Part shown: positions 25,196-35,900 of the stretch, in pieces
Position numbering within the stretch: position 1 is the first letter of the stretch
Layout of the letters: each line of letters opens with the position of its first letter
DNA from: Stenotrophomonas sp. PS02298
GTDB taxonomy: Bacteria; Pseudomonadota; Gammaproteobacteria; Xanthomonadales; Xanthomonadaceae
Direction of reading: 5' to 3'
DNA: 64,000 nt
Assembly (NCBI RefSeq): GCF_029959445.1
Contig: NZ_JASCOR010000004.1
Span: 1-64,000, forward strand
Position numbers and translations under genes: made by a program
Notes under the pieces: generated by a model
Told to the model about the DNA's origin: nothing
Database searches by the model: none
Seen by the model: the letters and a program-made list of their open reading frames with translations, nothing else

Positions 25196-26259
25196 GCGCG
25201 GTACTGCGTCCGCTGGAACAGCCGCAGGCGCGGCTGGTGTTGCTGGGAACCGGTACGGTCGGCTCGGCGTTTGTTGCGCGCTACCAGGCATTGCAACAGC
25301 GGCAGTTGAGCCTGCCTTCACTGCATGTGGTGGCCAACTCGCGCATCGCGCTCGCCTGTGAGGATGCACCGCATGCGGCGCTGTCGCGTGCGCGTGACGC
25401 GCAGCGGCAGGGCGATGAGCAGGTGCATCGCGAGGAAGTGGGGCGCCTGCGCGTTGGCGACATCGTGGTGGATGCCACCGCCAGCGAATCCGTCGCTGCC
25501 GACCATGCGCTGTGGTTGGCACAGGGCATTCATGTGGTGACGGCCAACAAGCTGGGCAATGGCACGGCCTTGGCGCGCGCGCAGCAGATTGGCGCCTTGG
25601 TTGCGACCGGAAACTCCCGTTACGGCGACGCGGCAACGGTCGGTGCGGGTCTGCCGCTGTTGCGCAGCATCCGCGCCCTGGTTGCCGGTGGCGACCACGT
25701 GCATGCCATCGAAGGCGTGCTGTCCGGCTCGCTGGCGTGGTTGTTCGACCGTTATGACGGCAGCCAGCCGTTCTCGGCCTGCGTGCGCGAAGCGGCCGCT
25801 GCCGGTTATACGGAGCCGGACCCGCGCATTGACCTGTCCGGTGAAGATGTACGCCGCAAGCTGCTGATCCTTGCACGTGCAGCGGGTGTGCCGCTGGAAG
25901 CCGATCAGATCAAGGTCGACTCGCTGGTGCCGGCGGCATTGGCGGTGCTGTCCGCCGACGAGGTGGATGGCGCGTTGCCGCTGCTGGACGCACCCTTGGC
26001 CGAACGCCTGCAGCAGGCACGCGCGCAGGGCCTGAAACTGTGCTTCGTGGGCCGCCTGGATGCGCAGGGGGCAAGCGTCGGTCTGCGTGCACTGCCGCAG
26101 TCCCATGCACTGGCTGGCGGCAGCGGCACTGACAATCGTGTGGCGATTCATAGTGACCGTTACAACAACCAGCCGCTGCTGATCCAGGGACCGGGCGCAG
26201 GTGCCGAAGTGACAGCTGCAGCCTTGTTGGACGATGTGCTGAGCATCGTCAATCGCTGA
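25192..26259 (+). CDS. Homoserine dehydrogenase, short monofunctional form
   Basis: Protein of 355 aa. A Rossmann motif LGTGTVGSAF near residue 18 binds NAD(P); VVTANKLGNGTALARA and the catalytic region EGVLSGSLAWLFD with AGYTEPDPRIDLSGEDVRRK match homoserine dehydrogenase. There is no aspartokinase domain in front and no ACT domain behind, so feedback control must differ from ThrA. It supplies homoserine for MetX and is placed last in the SAM-riboswitch operon. A bifunctional ThrA elsewhere in the genome is likely, which would make this a methionine-dedicated copy. Confidence 0.92.
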   Translation: MSAVLRPLEQPQARLVLLGTGTVGSAFVARYQALQQRQLSLPSLHVVANSRIALACEDAPHAALSRARDAQRQGDEQVHREEVGRLRVGDIVVDATASESVAADHALWLAQGIHVVTANKLGNGTALARAQQIGALVATGNSRYGDAATVGAGLPLLRSIRALVAGGDHVHAIEGVLSGSLAWLFDRYDGSQPFSACVREAAAAGYTEPDPRIDLSGEDVRRKLLILARAAGVPLEADQIKVDSLVPAALAVLSADEVDGALPLLDAPLAERLQQARAQGLKLCFVGRLDAQGASVGLRALPQSHALAGGSGTDNRVAIHSDRYNNQPLLIQGPGAGAEVTAAALLDDVLSIVNR

Positions 26260-26266
26260 GTGTCGC

Positions 26267-26289
26267 TGCAGCACCCTTTGCGTGCTGCA
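26267..26289 (+). terminator. Hairpin after the met operon
   Basis: Perfect 8-bp stem TGCAGCAC / GTGCTGCA with a 7-base loop, seven bases after the stop codon. It has no T run, so it is a weak terminator candidate. Confidence 0.45.
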
Positions 26290-26419
26290 ACGTCGATTCG
26301 TTGCCGATCCAGGCCGGCTGCTGCGGAGTGGGTGATGCCCGGTATCGGCTCGCACTCGCGCAGACTCCGGATCGGTGGCAAGCACTCCCTTCGAAGCTGG
26401 CGCTGCAACGTTCTGGCTT

Positions 26420-26425
26420 TATGAT
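26420..26425 (+). promoter_or_regulatory. -10 box TATGAT before the EamA transporter
   Basis: TATGAT matches 5 of 6 consensus bases and lies about 84 bases before the GTG start. The -35 region is poor. Nothing else was recognised in the 249-base spacer except the hairpin at its start. Confidence 0.35.
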
Positions 26426-26508
26426 GCCGGGGTGTTGGCGTCATGGCGTCAACGTTGCCATTTCGTGCAGCCCGCAGGCTGCCGGTTTCTTGCTCTGACA
26501 GGTGTGCT

Positions 26509-27390
26509 GTGTCCAAAGGTGTTCTGGTTTCGCTGGCAGCGTCCCTGCTGTTCGGTCTGATGTACTACGCCAGCCCGCAGCTGGCACCGCTGCAGGGTGG
26601 CGACATTTTTGGCTGGCGCGTGTTGTTCGCGGTGCCGTTGGTGGCACTGATGCTGCATGTGAGCGACGAGAAGACATTGATCATCGATACCCTGCGACGC
26701 CTGCGGGTTGAGCGTCGGCTGTGGTGGGCGTTGCCGCTGTGCGCGGGCATGGTCGGGGTGCAGCTGTGGTTGTTCCTGTGGGCGCCGTTGCACGGCCGCG
26801 CGCTGCAGGTATCGATGGGTTACTTCCTGCTGCCCCTGGTGATGGTGCTGCTCGGGCGCGTGGTCTATGGCGAGCGTCTGTCCGTCCTGCAGAAACTGGC
26901 GGTGGCCAGTGCCGCGCTGGGCGTGGGATGGGCTTTGCTGCGCAACCACGGGTTGTCCTGGGAAATGCTGCTGGTGGCGCTGGGTTATCCGGCCTATTTC
27001 CTGCTGCGTCGGCATCTGCGCATTGGCCATCTGGGTGGCTTCTGGGTGGAATTGGTGCTGTTGCTGCCGGTGGCTTTCTGGGCGGCGATTGGTGACGGCC
27101 AGCAACTGCTGGCAGCGCTGGCGCAGAAGCCAGCCCTGTACGCCTTGATCCCGCTGCTCGGGGCGATCAGCGCGGTGGCGTTGATGTGCTACATGCTGGC
27201 CTCGAAGATGCTGTCATTCAGCCTGTTTGGCCTGCTTACCTATGTGGAGCCGGTGTTGCTGATGCTGGCGGCCTTGCTGCTCGGCGAGAGCGTAGGCCAC
27301 GGGCAGTGGCCGACCTATGTGGCGATCTGGCTGGCGGTGGCGCTGTTGGCCCTGGAGGGCATGCTGAAGCTGGGCAGACGCGGTGCCTGA
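26509..27390 (+). CDS. rarD: EamA/RarD-type membrane transporter
   Basis: Protein of 293 aa with ten hydrophobic segments forming the two EamA halves. LFGLMYYASPQLAPL...FGWRVLFAVPL at the N-terminus and LLTYVEPVLLMLAALLLGE near the end are typical for RarD. RarD-type proteins are drug/metabolite permeases at the inner membrane; the natural substrate is unknown. The start used is GTG 26509 with AGG ten bases upstream; a longer ATG start at 26443 would add a polar tail before the first membrane segment. It is convergent with the next gene, with four bases between the stop codons. Confidence 0.82.
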   Translation: MSKGVLVSLAASLLFGLMYYASPQLAPLQGGDIFGWRVLFAVPLVALMLHVSDEKTLIIDTLRRLRVERRLWWALPLCAGMVGVQLWLFLWAPLHGRALQVSMGYFLLPLVMVLLGRVVYGERLSVLQKLAVASAALGVGWALLRNHGLSWEMLLVALGYPAYFLLRRHLRIGHLGGFWVELVLLLPVAFWAAIGDGQQLLAALAQKPALYALIPLLGAISAVALMCYMLASKMLSFSLFGLLTYVEPVLLMLAALLLGESVGHGQWPTYVAIWLAVALLALEGMLKLGRRGA

Positions 27391-27394
27391 GTGC

Positions 27395-28273
27395 TCAGCC
27401 GCGCTTGGCCCTGGCGGCAAGGTGCTGCAGGACTGCCTCACGACTCATGCGTGCACCATCGCTGTCGACGGCGGTGAAGTCGACCCCGTTTTCCCAAAGC
27501 TGCGGGGCGAACAGCACCGCGATGTCTTCGGAGGCAGTCTGCGTCTGCAGGTTCAACAAGCGCTGGTTGAAGCCGGCAGCGCGCAGCCACGCGTTGTAGC
27601 TGGAGTTGTGCTCGGTAGCGAACTGGACCTGGTAATGGCACTCCTTGCGCTCCGCCTCCTCGGGGCGGGCATCACACTGCGGATTCCATTGGTGCAGGCC
27701 GATCACTGCATCGGCCTCCAGCTGCCGTTGGTTGGCGGCAGCCCAAAGTGCCACGCACATGCTGGCGCAGTGCGAGCGGACCCGCACCGTGAGGTTGTTG
27801 CGGTTGATCAGGCGTGCTGCTTCCAGCCCCGGGTTGGCATAGCCGCCACCGCTGGTGATATCGATGCGACGCACACTTGGATTGGCGTCCAGTAGCGTCT
27901 TCATCTGGGTGGCAAAGTTCCTGCCGACACTACCTTCGATGCGCAATACATTGCCGCCTTCCTGTACCGACATCCGCGCCTCGTCGATGTTGGCTATCGT
28001 CGTGGACTTTTCGCCCTGGATCACCAGCGCTGCAGGGCCTGCGTGCGGCGATGCGGTGGCAGGTGCTGCGACATCGGGTGCTGCTGTGGCTGTATCCGTT
28101 GCTGGAGGAGCCGGCTTGCGATTGCCAACGTAGTACGCCAGCAACAGCAGGGCCACCGCAGCAAGCACCAGCTTGATCAGGGTTGCCATGCCATTGCCGG
28201 GCGCGGAGGTACGTGCTGCCGTACGTGGGCGTCGTAGCGGTGCCTGCTCGCCAGATTCCTTTCCGCCGTGCAT
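27395..28273 (-). CDS. Membrane-anchored ClpP/crotonase-fold protein
   Basis: Protein of 292 aa. A 30-residue basic tail is followed by one transmembrane segment (LIKLVLAAVALLLLAYYVG) and a Pro/Ala linker. The periplasmic domain has LVIQGEKSTTIANIDEAR..., IDITSGGGYANPGLEAARLI and a Ser in HCASMCVALWAA, which is the layout of ClpP-like serine proteases of the COG3904 type (SGGG strand, then CAS.C helix). The catalytic Ser is inferred. The start at 28273 has AGGGGA seven bases upstream; ATGs at 28294 and 28189 are alternatives. It follows the DUF gene and sdaA on the same strand with a gap of 120 bases. Confidence 0.72.
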   Translation of the reverse strand: MHGGKESGEQAPLRRPRTAARTSAPGNGMATLIKLVLAAVALLLLAYYVGNRKPAPPATDTATAAPDVAAPATASPHAGPAALVIQGEKSTTIANIDEARMSVQEGGNVLRIEGSVGRNFATQMKTLLDANPSVRRIDITSGGGYANPGLEAARLINRNNLTVRVRSHCASMCVALWAAANQRQLEADAVIGLHQWNPQCDARPEEAERKECHYQVQFATEHNSSYNAWLRAAGFNQRLLNLQTQTASEDIAVLFAPQLWENGVDFTAVDSDGARMSREAVLQHLAARAKRG

Positions 28274-29030
28274 CTGCTTCCCCTGAAGCTGCATTGTGAT
28301 GCGCGATTCTGGTGTAACGGAAGGAGGCATTGCAATACGCTCGTGCTGCGGATCGGAAGCGCTCGTTTCGAACTTGTCTCCGTGTGCTTGCGGCTAGTGA
28401 GGGCGGCCGCGTCGGCGCCACAGCGTATGGGCCAACATCGCCAGCAGTAGCAGGATGGCCAAGGGCAGGACCAGCAACAGGTTGAGCAGCCCGCTCCACC
28501 AGGCCAGATCAAGCTGCCAGCTGTTCCATGCCTTGCCATTGGTGACTCTGATTACCACGGCCATGTCCATGCCGGTGACTACAGGCGGCGGTGCGATCAC
28601 TTGGCCTGCGAGCCGGTAGCGTCCGGGTGGGATTGAGAGCAGGGGCTGAGTGCAGCTGACGGTGTGGCTCGACCAGCTGTCGACGCGATGGAAAAGACTG
28701 GTGCCGGCGGCAAGCTGTTGCCCGTCGTTCGCCAGTAATCGCCACTGCAGCGTGACTGCACCGGTGTCTGGCGTTGCTTGCTTCCATGGAGCGATGCGGC
28801 GCTTGAACTCCTCGTCGCCCAAGCTGCCTGGATGGAAGTCGAGATTCAATGCCCAGTGTTCGTGTACACGGATGCTGATGGGAATGTCAAAGCTGCCATC
28901 GGTGGCGATGGCGCCTTGGCCGGGTGCGGCGGTCCAATAGCTGCTCCACAGCCAGCTGGCGCCCAGCCAAAGCAGCAGAAACAACAGCAGGCGCCAGCCC
29001 CAACGGGGCCAGCGCCGGTTTACCCGCAGA

Positions 29031-30413
<1,383 letters not shown>

Positions 30414-30508
30414 GCTGATTCTGCGTACTGCGTTGAGATGGCCGCTATTCTACGGGTTCATTGCTGCAGGCCATGTCTGCAGCGCAGCATTCCTTGCGCA
30501 GGCGCCGA

Positions 30509-30739
30509 ATGGGATTGACCCTCTACCAACGTGATGATTGCCATCTGTGCGACCTGGCGCTGGCGGCGCTGGCGCAGGCGCGCGCGCCGGAATTCGACAG
30601 TGTGTTCATCGATGACGATGCGGCGCTGGAGGCGATGTATGGCGCACGCGTGCCGGTGTTGCGGGATGCAGGCGGCAGGGAGCTGGATTGGCCGTTTGAT
30701 GCGGCGGTGTTGGCCGCGTGGTTGCCGCTACACCTGTAG
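30509..30739 (+). CDS. Small glutaredoxin-family (DUF836) protein
   Basis: Protein of 76 aa: LTLYQRDDCHLCDLALAAL contains a CxxC redox motif (CHLC), then FIDDDAALEAMYGARVPVLR with the cis-Pro region VPV. This is the short glutaredoxin-like DUF836 form. The ATG at 30509 was chosen because the domain begins at once after it and AGGCG lies upstream; ATGs at 30461 and 30473 are longer options. The stop codon TAG is part of the GTAG terminus of a REP element. It is divergent from sdaA. Confidence 0.8.
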   Translation: MGLTLYQRDDCHLCDLALAALAQARAPEFDSVFIDDDAALEAMYGARVPVLRDAGGRELDWPFDAAVLAAWLPLHL

Positions 30740-30763
30740 TGCCGAGCCATGTTCGGCTGGGGC
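30736..30763 (+). repeat. GTAG-type REP (SMAG-like), copy 1 of cluster
   Basis: GTAGTGCCGAGCCATGTTCGG followed by CTGGGGC. The first bases GTAG include the TAG stop of the glutaredoxin gene. Confidence 0.85.
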
Positions 30764-30775
30764 GTTACCGGGAAA

Positions 30776-30803
30776 GCCTCTGCCGGGCATGGCTCGGCAT
30801 TAC
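30776..30803 (-). repeat. GTAG-type REP, copy 2 of cluster
   Basis: Inverted to copy 1: GCCTCTGCCGGGCATGGCTC followed by GGCATTAC, so GTAA instead of GTAG at the terminus. Confidence 0.85.
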
Positions 30804-30825
30804 ATGCTTGGGGTTTACCGGGAAA

Positions 30826-30853
30826 GCCCTTGCCGAGCATGGCTCGGCACTAC
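30826..30853 (-). repeat. GTAG-type REP, copy 3 of cluster
   Basis: Same orientation as copy 2, ending GCACTAC (GTAGTGC on the minus strand). TTTACCGGGAAAGCC precedes both copies 2 and 3, so the repeated unit is longer than the REP itself. Confidence 0.85.
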
Positions 30854-30856
30854 ATT

Positions 30857-30889
30857 CCCCTCTCCCGCGTGCGGTAGAGGGGGTGGGGG
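30857..30889 (+). repeat. Degenerate CCCCTCTCCC palindrome
   Basis: A worn copy of the CCCCTCTCCCGC / GCGGGAGAGGGG element better preserved at 52310, 55209 and 51049. It immediately precedes the yceI stop and may act as a transcription end. Confidence 0.6.
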
Positions 30890-30896
30890 CAACTTC

Positions 30897-31469
30897 TTAC
30901 TTGGCGTTCAGCTTGACGATGGTGCTGATCGCGGTTTCGTTGGGGATGGTCTTGGTGTCGGCCCAGTCGCCACCACCCACGCCGAAGTCCAGTCGCTTGA
31001 CCGTGGCCTTGCCGGTCAGCACGGGCTGCGCGCCCGCTGCCCAGGTGAAGGTCAGCGTCACCGGCTTGCTGACGCCGCGCAGCTCCAGCGTGCCGTCGGC
31101 GGCGTACTGGTTGTTGCCCAGCGCGCGGAAGCCGTTGGCGGTGTAACGGGCCTGGGCGAACTGTGCGACGTTGAAGAAATCCGCGCCCTGCAGGGTGGAG
31201 TCGCGATCGGTATTGCCGCTCTTGGCACCAACCAGCGGGATGGTCACGTCCAGTTTGCCGGCAGTCGGATTGGCCGGGTCAAAGCTGACCTGGGTCTGGA
31301 AGCCGGGGAAGCTGCCGGTGAACACTTCGCCGTCATATTTGGTGGCAAACACGAGGATGGAGCCGGCGCCCGGGGCCTGCTGGTAGTCGGCGGCCATGGC
31401 CGGGGCGACGGCGAGCATGCCGGCAAGGGCGGCGGCAACAGCGGCGGGGGAGGTGAGCTTGATGTTCAT
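30897..31469 (-). CDS. Periplasmic YceI-family protein
   Basis: Protein of 190 aa with a signal peptide (MNIKLTSPAAVAAALAGMLAVAPAMA). The mature lipocalin-like YceI domain shows FATKYDGEVFTGSFPGF, VTIPLVGAKSGNTDRDSTLQ, DFFNVAQFAQARYTANGF and GTLELRGVSKPVTLTF. YceI proteins bind polyisoprenoids or other amphiphiles in the periplasm. AAGGA is well placed before the ATG at 31469. It overlaps the cytochrome b561 gene by four bases and is the last gene of a three-gene operon. Confidence 0.93.
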   Translation of the reverse strand: MNIKLTSPAAVAAALAGMLAVAPAMAADYQQAPGAGSILVFATKYDGEVFTGSFPGFQTQVSFDPANPTAGKLDVTIPLVGAKSGNTDRDSTLQGADFFNVAQFAQARYTANGFRALGNNQYAADGTLELRGVSKPVTLTFTWAAGAQPVLTGKATVKRLDFGVGGGDWADTKTIPNETAISTIVKLNAK

Positions 31470-32044
31470 GCGGAATCCTTTTGCGGAAGGTTGAGCCAGC
31501 CTTGCGGCAGCATGCGTGCCAGCGTGGCATCGCGTAGATGAATGTGGTGATAGAACGCGGCACCGGCATGTGCCAGCACCAGCAGGATCAGCGCCCAGAA
31601 GCCCCATTCGTGGATGGCATGGGAGAACTGGCTGGCCTGCTCGCTGGGGGCAACCAGCTTGGGCATTTCGACCAGCCCGAACAGCTTGAACGGACGCAGG
31701 CCACTGGCCGAGTCGTACAACCAACCCGACAACGGGATGGCGAACATCAGCACGTACAGCAGCCAATGCGTGGCCGAGGCAATGCGCTCCTGCCAGCTCG
31801 GGGTGCCAGGCACCGGTTCCGGCGCGCCGGCATACAGGCGCCACCCCAGGCGAACAATCACCAGCACCAGTACGGTGATGCCGATGGATTTGTGCATGGT
31901 GTAGATCCAGAAGTACTTCGGTGTCTTCGGGAACTCGCCCATGGTCAGGCCGACGATGCCGAGGGCCAGGATCAGCACGGCGATCAGCCAGTGCAGGCTT
32001 TTGCTGAGGCTGCCCCAGCGTTGCGCGTTGTTTTCAAGGCTCAT
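31466..32044 (-). CDS. Cytochrome b561
   Basis: Protein of 192 aa with four transmembrane helices. Heme-ligand His residues are visible in SLHWLIAVLILALGIVGL, MHKSIGITVLVLVIVRLGWR, THWLLYVLMFAIPLSGW and HEWGFWALILLVLAHAGAAF. Inner-membrane b561 proteins move electrons, often from quinol. It overlaps both flanking yceI genes by four bases. This pairing of b561 with YceI is common in proteobacteria and suggests a shared redox or isoprenoid function, which is inference. Confidence 0.95.
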   Translation of the reverse strand: MSLENNAQRWGSLSKSLHWLIAVLILALGIVGLTMGEFPKTPKYFWIYTMHKSIGITVLVLVIVRLGWRLYAGAPEPVPGTPSWQERIASATHWLLYVLMFAIPLSGWLYDSASGLRPFKLFGLVEMPKLVAPSEQASQFSHAIHEWGFWALILLVLAHAGAAFYHHIHLRDATLARMLPQGWLNLPQKDSA

Positions 32045-32727
32045 GGGTGTTTTCCCGTTTCTGTTGCTGATTTCAGGGCCGCGTCGGCGGCGTCTTCGAG
32101 GCTGCTGTCCGGCGCGGGTGTCGGTTCGGAGGTAGCGGGCGGTGCTTCGGCACCGGCATCGCGTACGGCCTCGGCCTCGATGCGCAGTTCGACCTTGTCG
32201 CCGATCACCGAAGGCCAGGCGCTGATGCCAAAGTCGGCGCGACTGAGCGTGGTGGTCGCCGAGAACCCGGCAGTGCGCCGGAACGGTGGCAACGGATGGC
32301 GCTTGAGCGCATTGAGGGTGACCTCCAGCGCGACTTCACGGCTGACCCCGCGCAATGTCAATTGGCCGAACACACGGGCGTGGCTGGCATCAATCGGTTT
32401 GACCCGGCTGGAAACAAAGCGTGCCTGCGGGAAGCGCTCGCCATCGAGCAGGTTGCGTGCCAGCGTGGCCTGGTTCCATTTGTCATCGCCCAGGTCCAGC
32501 CGGGTGATCGGCACGGCGACGTCGAGCCTGGCGTTGGCCCAGTCCTGCGGGTCGAAGTCGAGTACGCCCTCGCTGCCTGAGACCGTGCCAAGCGCATGCG
32601 AGAAGCCGGCATGCTCGATGGAGAACAGCACCCGGGTATGCACGGGATCAAGCCGGTAGCGCTCATTGGCAGCAGTGGCGGCAAAGGAGAGCAGGCCGCA
32701 GGTCAGCAGTAGCAGGCGTGGCAGCAA
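32041..32727 (-). CDS. YceI-family protein with C-terminal extension
   Basis: Protein of 228 aa. Signal peptide MLPRLLLLTCGLLSFAATAA, then a YceI domain (YRLDPVHTRVLFSIEHAGFS, VPITRLDLGDDKWNQATLAR, GQLTLRGVSREVALEVTL, SRADFGISAWPSVIGDKVEL). After the domain comes a low-complexity tail of about 40 residues rich in Ala, Pro and Glu. The start appears to be TTG 32727, with GGAG seven bases upstream. First gene of the operon; a TAGAAT box is 27 bases before it. Confidence 0.88.
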   Translation of the reverse strand: MLPRLLLLTCGLLSFAATAANERYRLDPVHTRVLFSIEHAGFSHALGTVSGSEGVLDFDPQDWANARLDVAVPITRLDLGDDKWNQATLARNLLDGERFPQARFVSSRVKPIDASHARVFGQLTLRGVSREVALEVTLNALKRHPLPPFRRTAGFSATTTLSRADFGISAWPSVIGDKVELRIEAEAVRDAGAEAPPATSEPTPAPDSSLEDAADAALKSATETGKHP

Positions 32728-32753
32728 GGTCCGGCTCCGGGTCGGGATAGTGG

Positions 32754-32759
32754 ATTCTA
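32754..32759 (-). promoter_or_regulatory. -10 box of yceI-b561-yceI operon
   Basis: TAGAAT on the minus strand (5/6). No good -35 hexamer at 16-18 bases. The region just upstream contains TTGCGCAATATGCGCA, a dyad that may be a regulator site. Confidence 0.4.
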
Positions 32760-32909
32760 GGCGGATGCAGGTGATGGTTTGTGCGCATATTGCGCAACGG
32801 TTTGTTACGCAGTCGGTTCAGGTGACTTTGCCCGGGGCCGGGGCCGGCGCTAAAGTCGCAGCGATTGGGGTGATGCATGTGGGGCCGCGATGGGGAGTGT
32901 CGGGCGTTG

Positions 32910-35900
32910 ATGAAAGGGATTTTTCGGGGTGCATGGCTGACGGTGCTGGCGTTGCTGCTGTTGTGGCCGTGCTGTGCCGTGGCGCTGGATCTGGCTGAAA
33001 CACCGCGCATGCGGCGTCTGGGTGTGGCGGAAGGCCTGCCGTCGCGGACCGTGCTTGCGCTGGGCCAGGATCGTCACGGCTACGTCTGGGCGGCTACCGA
33101 TGACGGGCTTGCGCGCTATGACGGGACCCAGTTGCGGGTATGGCGGCACGACCCGCAGGTGTCGGGCTCGCTGCCGGGCAACACCCTGGAAACCCTGCTG
33201 ATCGATGCACAGGACCGGGTCTGGGTCGGTGCCAACGGTGCCGGCCTGGCGATGCTGGATGCCAACCGACAGCGCTTCACCCGCTTCGCCGAGCTGGAGG
33301 CCATCTGCAAACAGCAGGTCTGGGCGTTGGCCATGCAGGGCAGCGACCTGTGGGTGGGTACCAGCGGCAGCGGTATCTGCCTGCGGCATGCCGATGGCCG
33401 GATCAGCCGCTACCAGCACCAGCCGGATGATCCGCGCAGCCTGCCGGACGACACCATCTACGCCTTGCTGCCCGGCAAGGACAGCAGCATGTGGATCGGT
33501 ACCACCAGTGGCCTGGTGCGCTGGCGGCGGGGGGACGGCTTTGCGGCTGTGCGTTCGCCACTGCTCGAAGGCAAGGATGTGATCCGCCTGAGCGGCGACC
33601 GCGATGGCGGCATCTGGGTAGGCACCGATGCCGGCCTGTACCGGGTACTCGACGACGGTACGGTGTCGGCTGCGCCATGGCCGCAGGCGGCGCAGGCGCG
33701 TGCGGCCATGGTCCTGCATGATCGCGACGGGCGCTACTGGATGGGCAGCTCCTCCGGCCTGTATCGCGGCGATGCGCATAACCTGCAGTTGCTGGACGGC
33801 GATGGCGGCAGCGGCTTCCTGACTGCCAACAGTGGTGTGCTGGACCTGTTGCAGGATCACGAAGGCGGCATCTGGACCGCCATGTTGACCCAGGGCATGG
33901 CCTATCTGCGCCCGGACTGGTCCAGGTTTTCCAGTCACTACCAGCTCGACGGCAAGTCGCTGGAGAGCCTGTACCTGATCAATTCGGCCGCCGATGGCCA
34001 GGGCTTCCTTGTGGTCGGCGGCCATGGCCTGTACCAGTTGGATGCAGCCGGCAAGCTGTCCCAGCTGGCTGGTGATGCGCAACTCGGCCCTGGCAGTATC
34101 TGGTCGGTGCAGCGCGGCAGTGATGGGGTGATCTGGCTGGGCCGTGCCGGTGGGATCACCCTGTACCGGCCTTCGGATGGACAGGTGCGGCGGATCGATC
34201 TGGGCGTGGGCGATGATCCGACCCAACGCGCGGATCTGATGCGGCTGGCGGCTGACGGCAGCATGTGGCTGTCCATCATCAATCATGGCCTGCAGCACCG
34301 AGCGGCCGATGGCCGCTTGTTGGCGGACTATCCGCAGGGAACGGCCTCCGGCCTGCCGGAAAAGCTGGTTGAGCAGCTGCGACAGGGCGCCGATGGCAGT
34401 CTGTGGCTGGTTGGCGGCGGCGGCGTACAGCGCTTTGATGGCAAGCGTTTTGTCGTCGTGCCAGGCGTTTCGGAAGGAATGGTCTATGACCTGGTGTTCC
34501 TCGCCGATGGCAGCGCCTGGTTGGCGCGTGATGGCGCACTGGAACGCTATGGTCATGGCGCGGATGGATTCTCCCTGCTGCAGCGGCTGGGTGCCGATGA
34601 AGGTGTGCCGGCCGTGGCGATGGGTGGGCTGGTGGTAGGTTGCAGTGGCCAGTTGTGGGCGACAACGACGCGCGGACTACTGTGGTGGCAGCCGGGCGCG
34701 GCGCGGGTGCGGGTGCTGGAAGAAGGCGATGGCCTGACCGATACCGAGTTCACCGCGCGGCCACCGGCGCATGCAGGTTGCGGACGGGCATTGGCGGTGT
34801 CTGCGACAGGCCTGCTCAGCTTCAATCCCGATGCCAAGGTCACCGCGCCAGTGGGCTCGCAACTGGTGATCGAGTCGATCGGTGTGCGTCGCGACGATGC
34901 GGCACGCGAGCAGCGGCTGAAGGGGACGTCGATTCACCTTGGGCCGGAGGATCGCGATCTACGGGTGACCGGACGACTGCTGTCCTATGTCGATCCTGCG
35001 CGGCATCGTTTCCGTGTCCAGATCGAAGGCTACGACCAGAACTGGGTGGATCTGGGCAGTGATGGTGAGCGCCTGGTATCGCGCCTGCCTGCCGGCAGCT
35101 ACCGGATGCAGGTGCAGGGTGCAGCCGCTGATGGTCCGTGGACGCCACCGCAGACATTGCAGATCGAAGTTGCGCCACCGTGGTGGCGCAGCAACTGGGC
35201 ACTGGTGGCATGGGCGCTGCTGCTCGGAGTGTTGGCGGTGGCAGCGGTACTCGGGTACCGGCGGCGTGAGCGTCGGCGCAACGAATGGCAGTTGGCGCTG
35301 CACAAGCAGGAGTTGGCCGAACAGGCCTCGCAGGCGAAAACCCGTTTCCTGGCAACCTTGGGCCATGAGGTGCGCACGCCGTTGACCGGTGTCCTGGGCA
35401 TGAGCGAGTTGTTGCTGAGCACCGACCTGGACGAACGCCAGCAGCGCTTTGCCGGTGCGATCCAGCAGGCCGGCACGCACCTGCTGGCGTTGGTCAATGA
35501 CGCGCTGGACCTGGCGCGCATCGAAGCCGGCAAGCTGGAGCTCGACAATCGTCCCTTCGACCTCGGCCGCCTGCTGCAGGAAGTGAGCGCTCTGATGGCA
35601 CCGATGGCGGAGCGTCGCGGGCTGGTGTTCGAGGCTGCCGCGCCATTTGCAAACCAGGTGATGGTGGTGGGTGATGCCATGCGCCTGCGACAGATCCTGA
35701 TGAACCTGCTGGGCAATGCAATCAAGTTCACCGAGCGTGGCAAGGTCGCGGTGGGCGCGCAGCTGCTGCCAGGGCACGGCGGCATCTGCCTGAGCGTCAG
35801 TGATACCGGGCCGGGCATCAGTGCCGAGCAGCAGAGTCGTCTGTTCCAACGTTTTGAGCAGGCCGACGGCAACCGCACAGCATCGCGCTACGGCGGCAGT

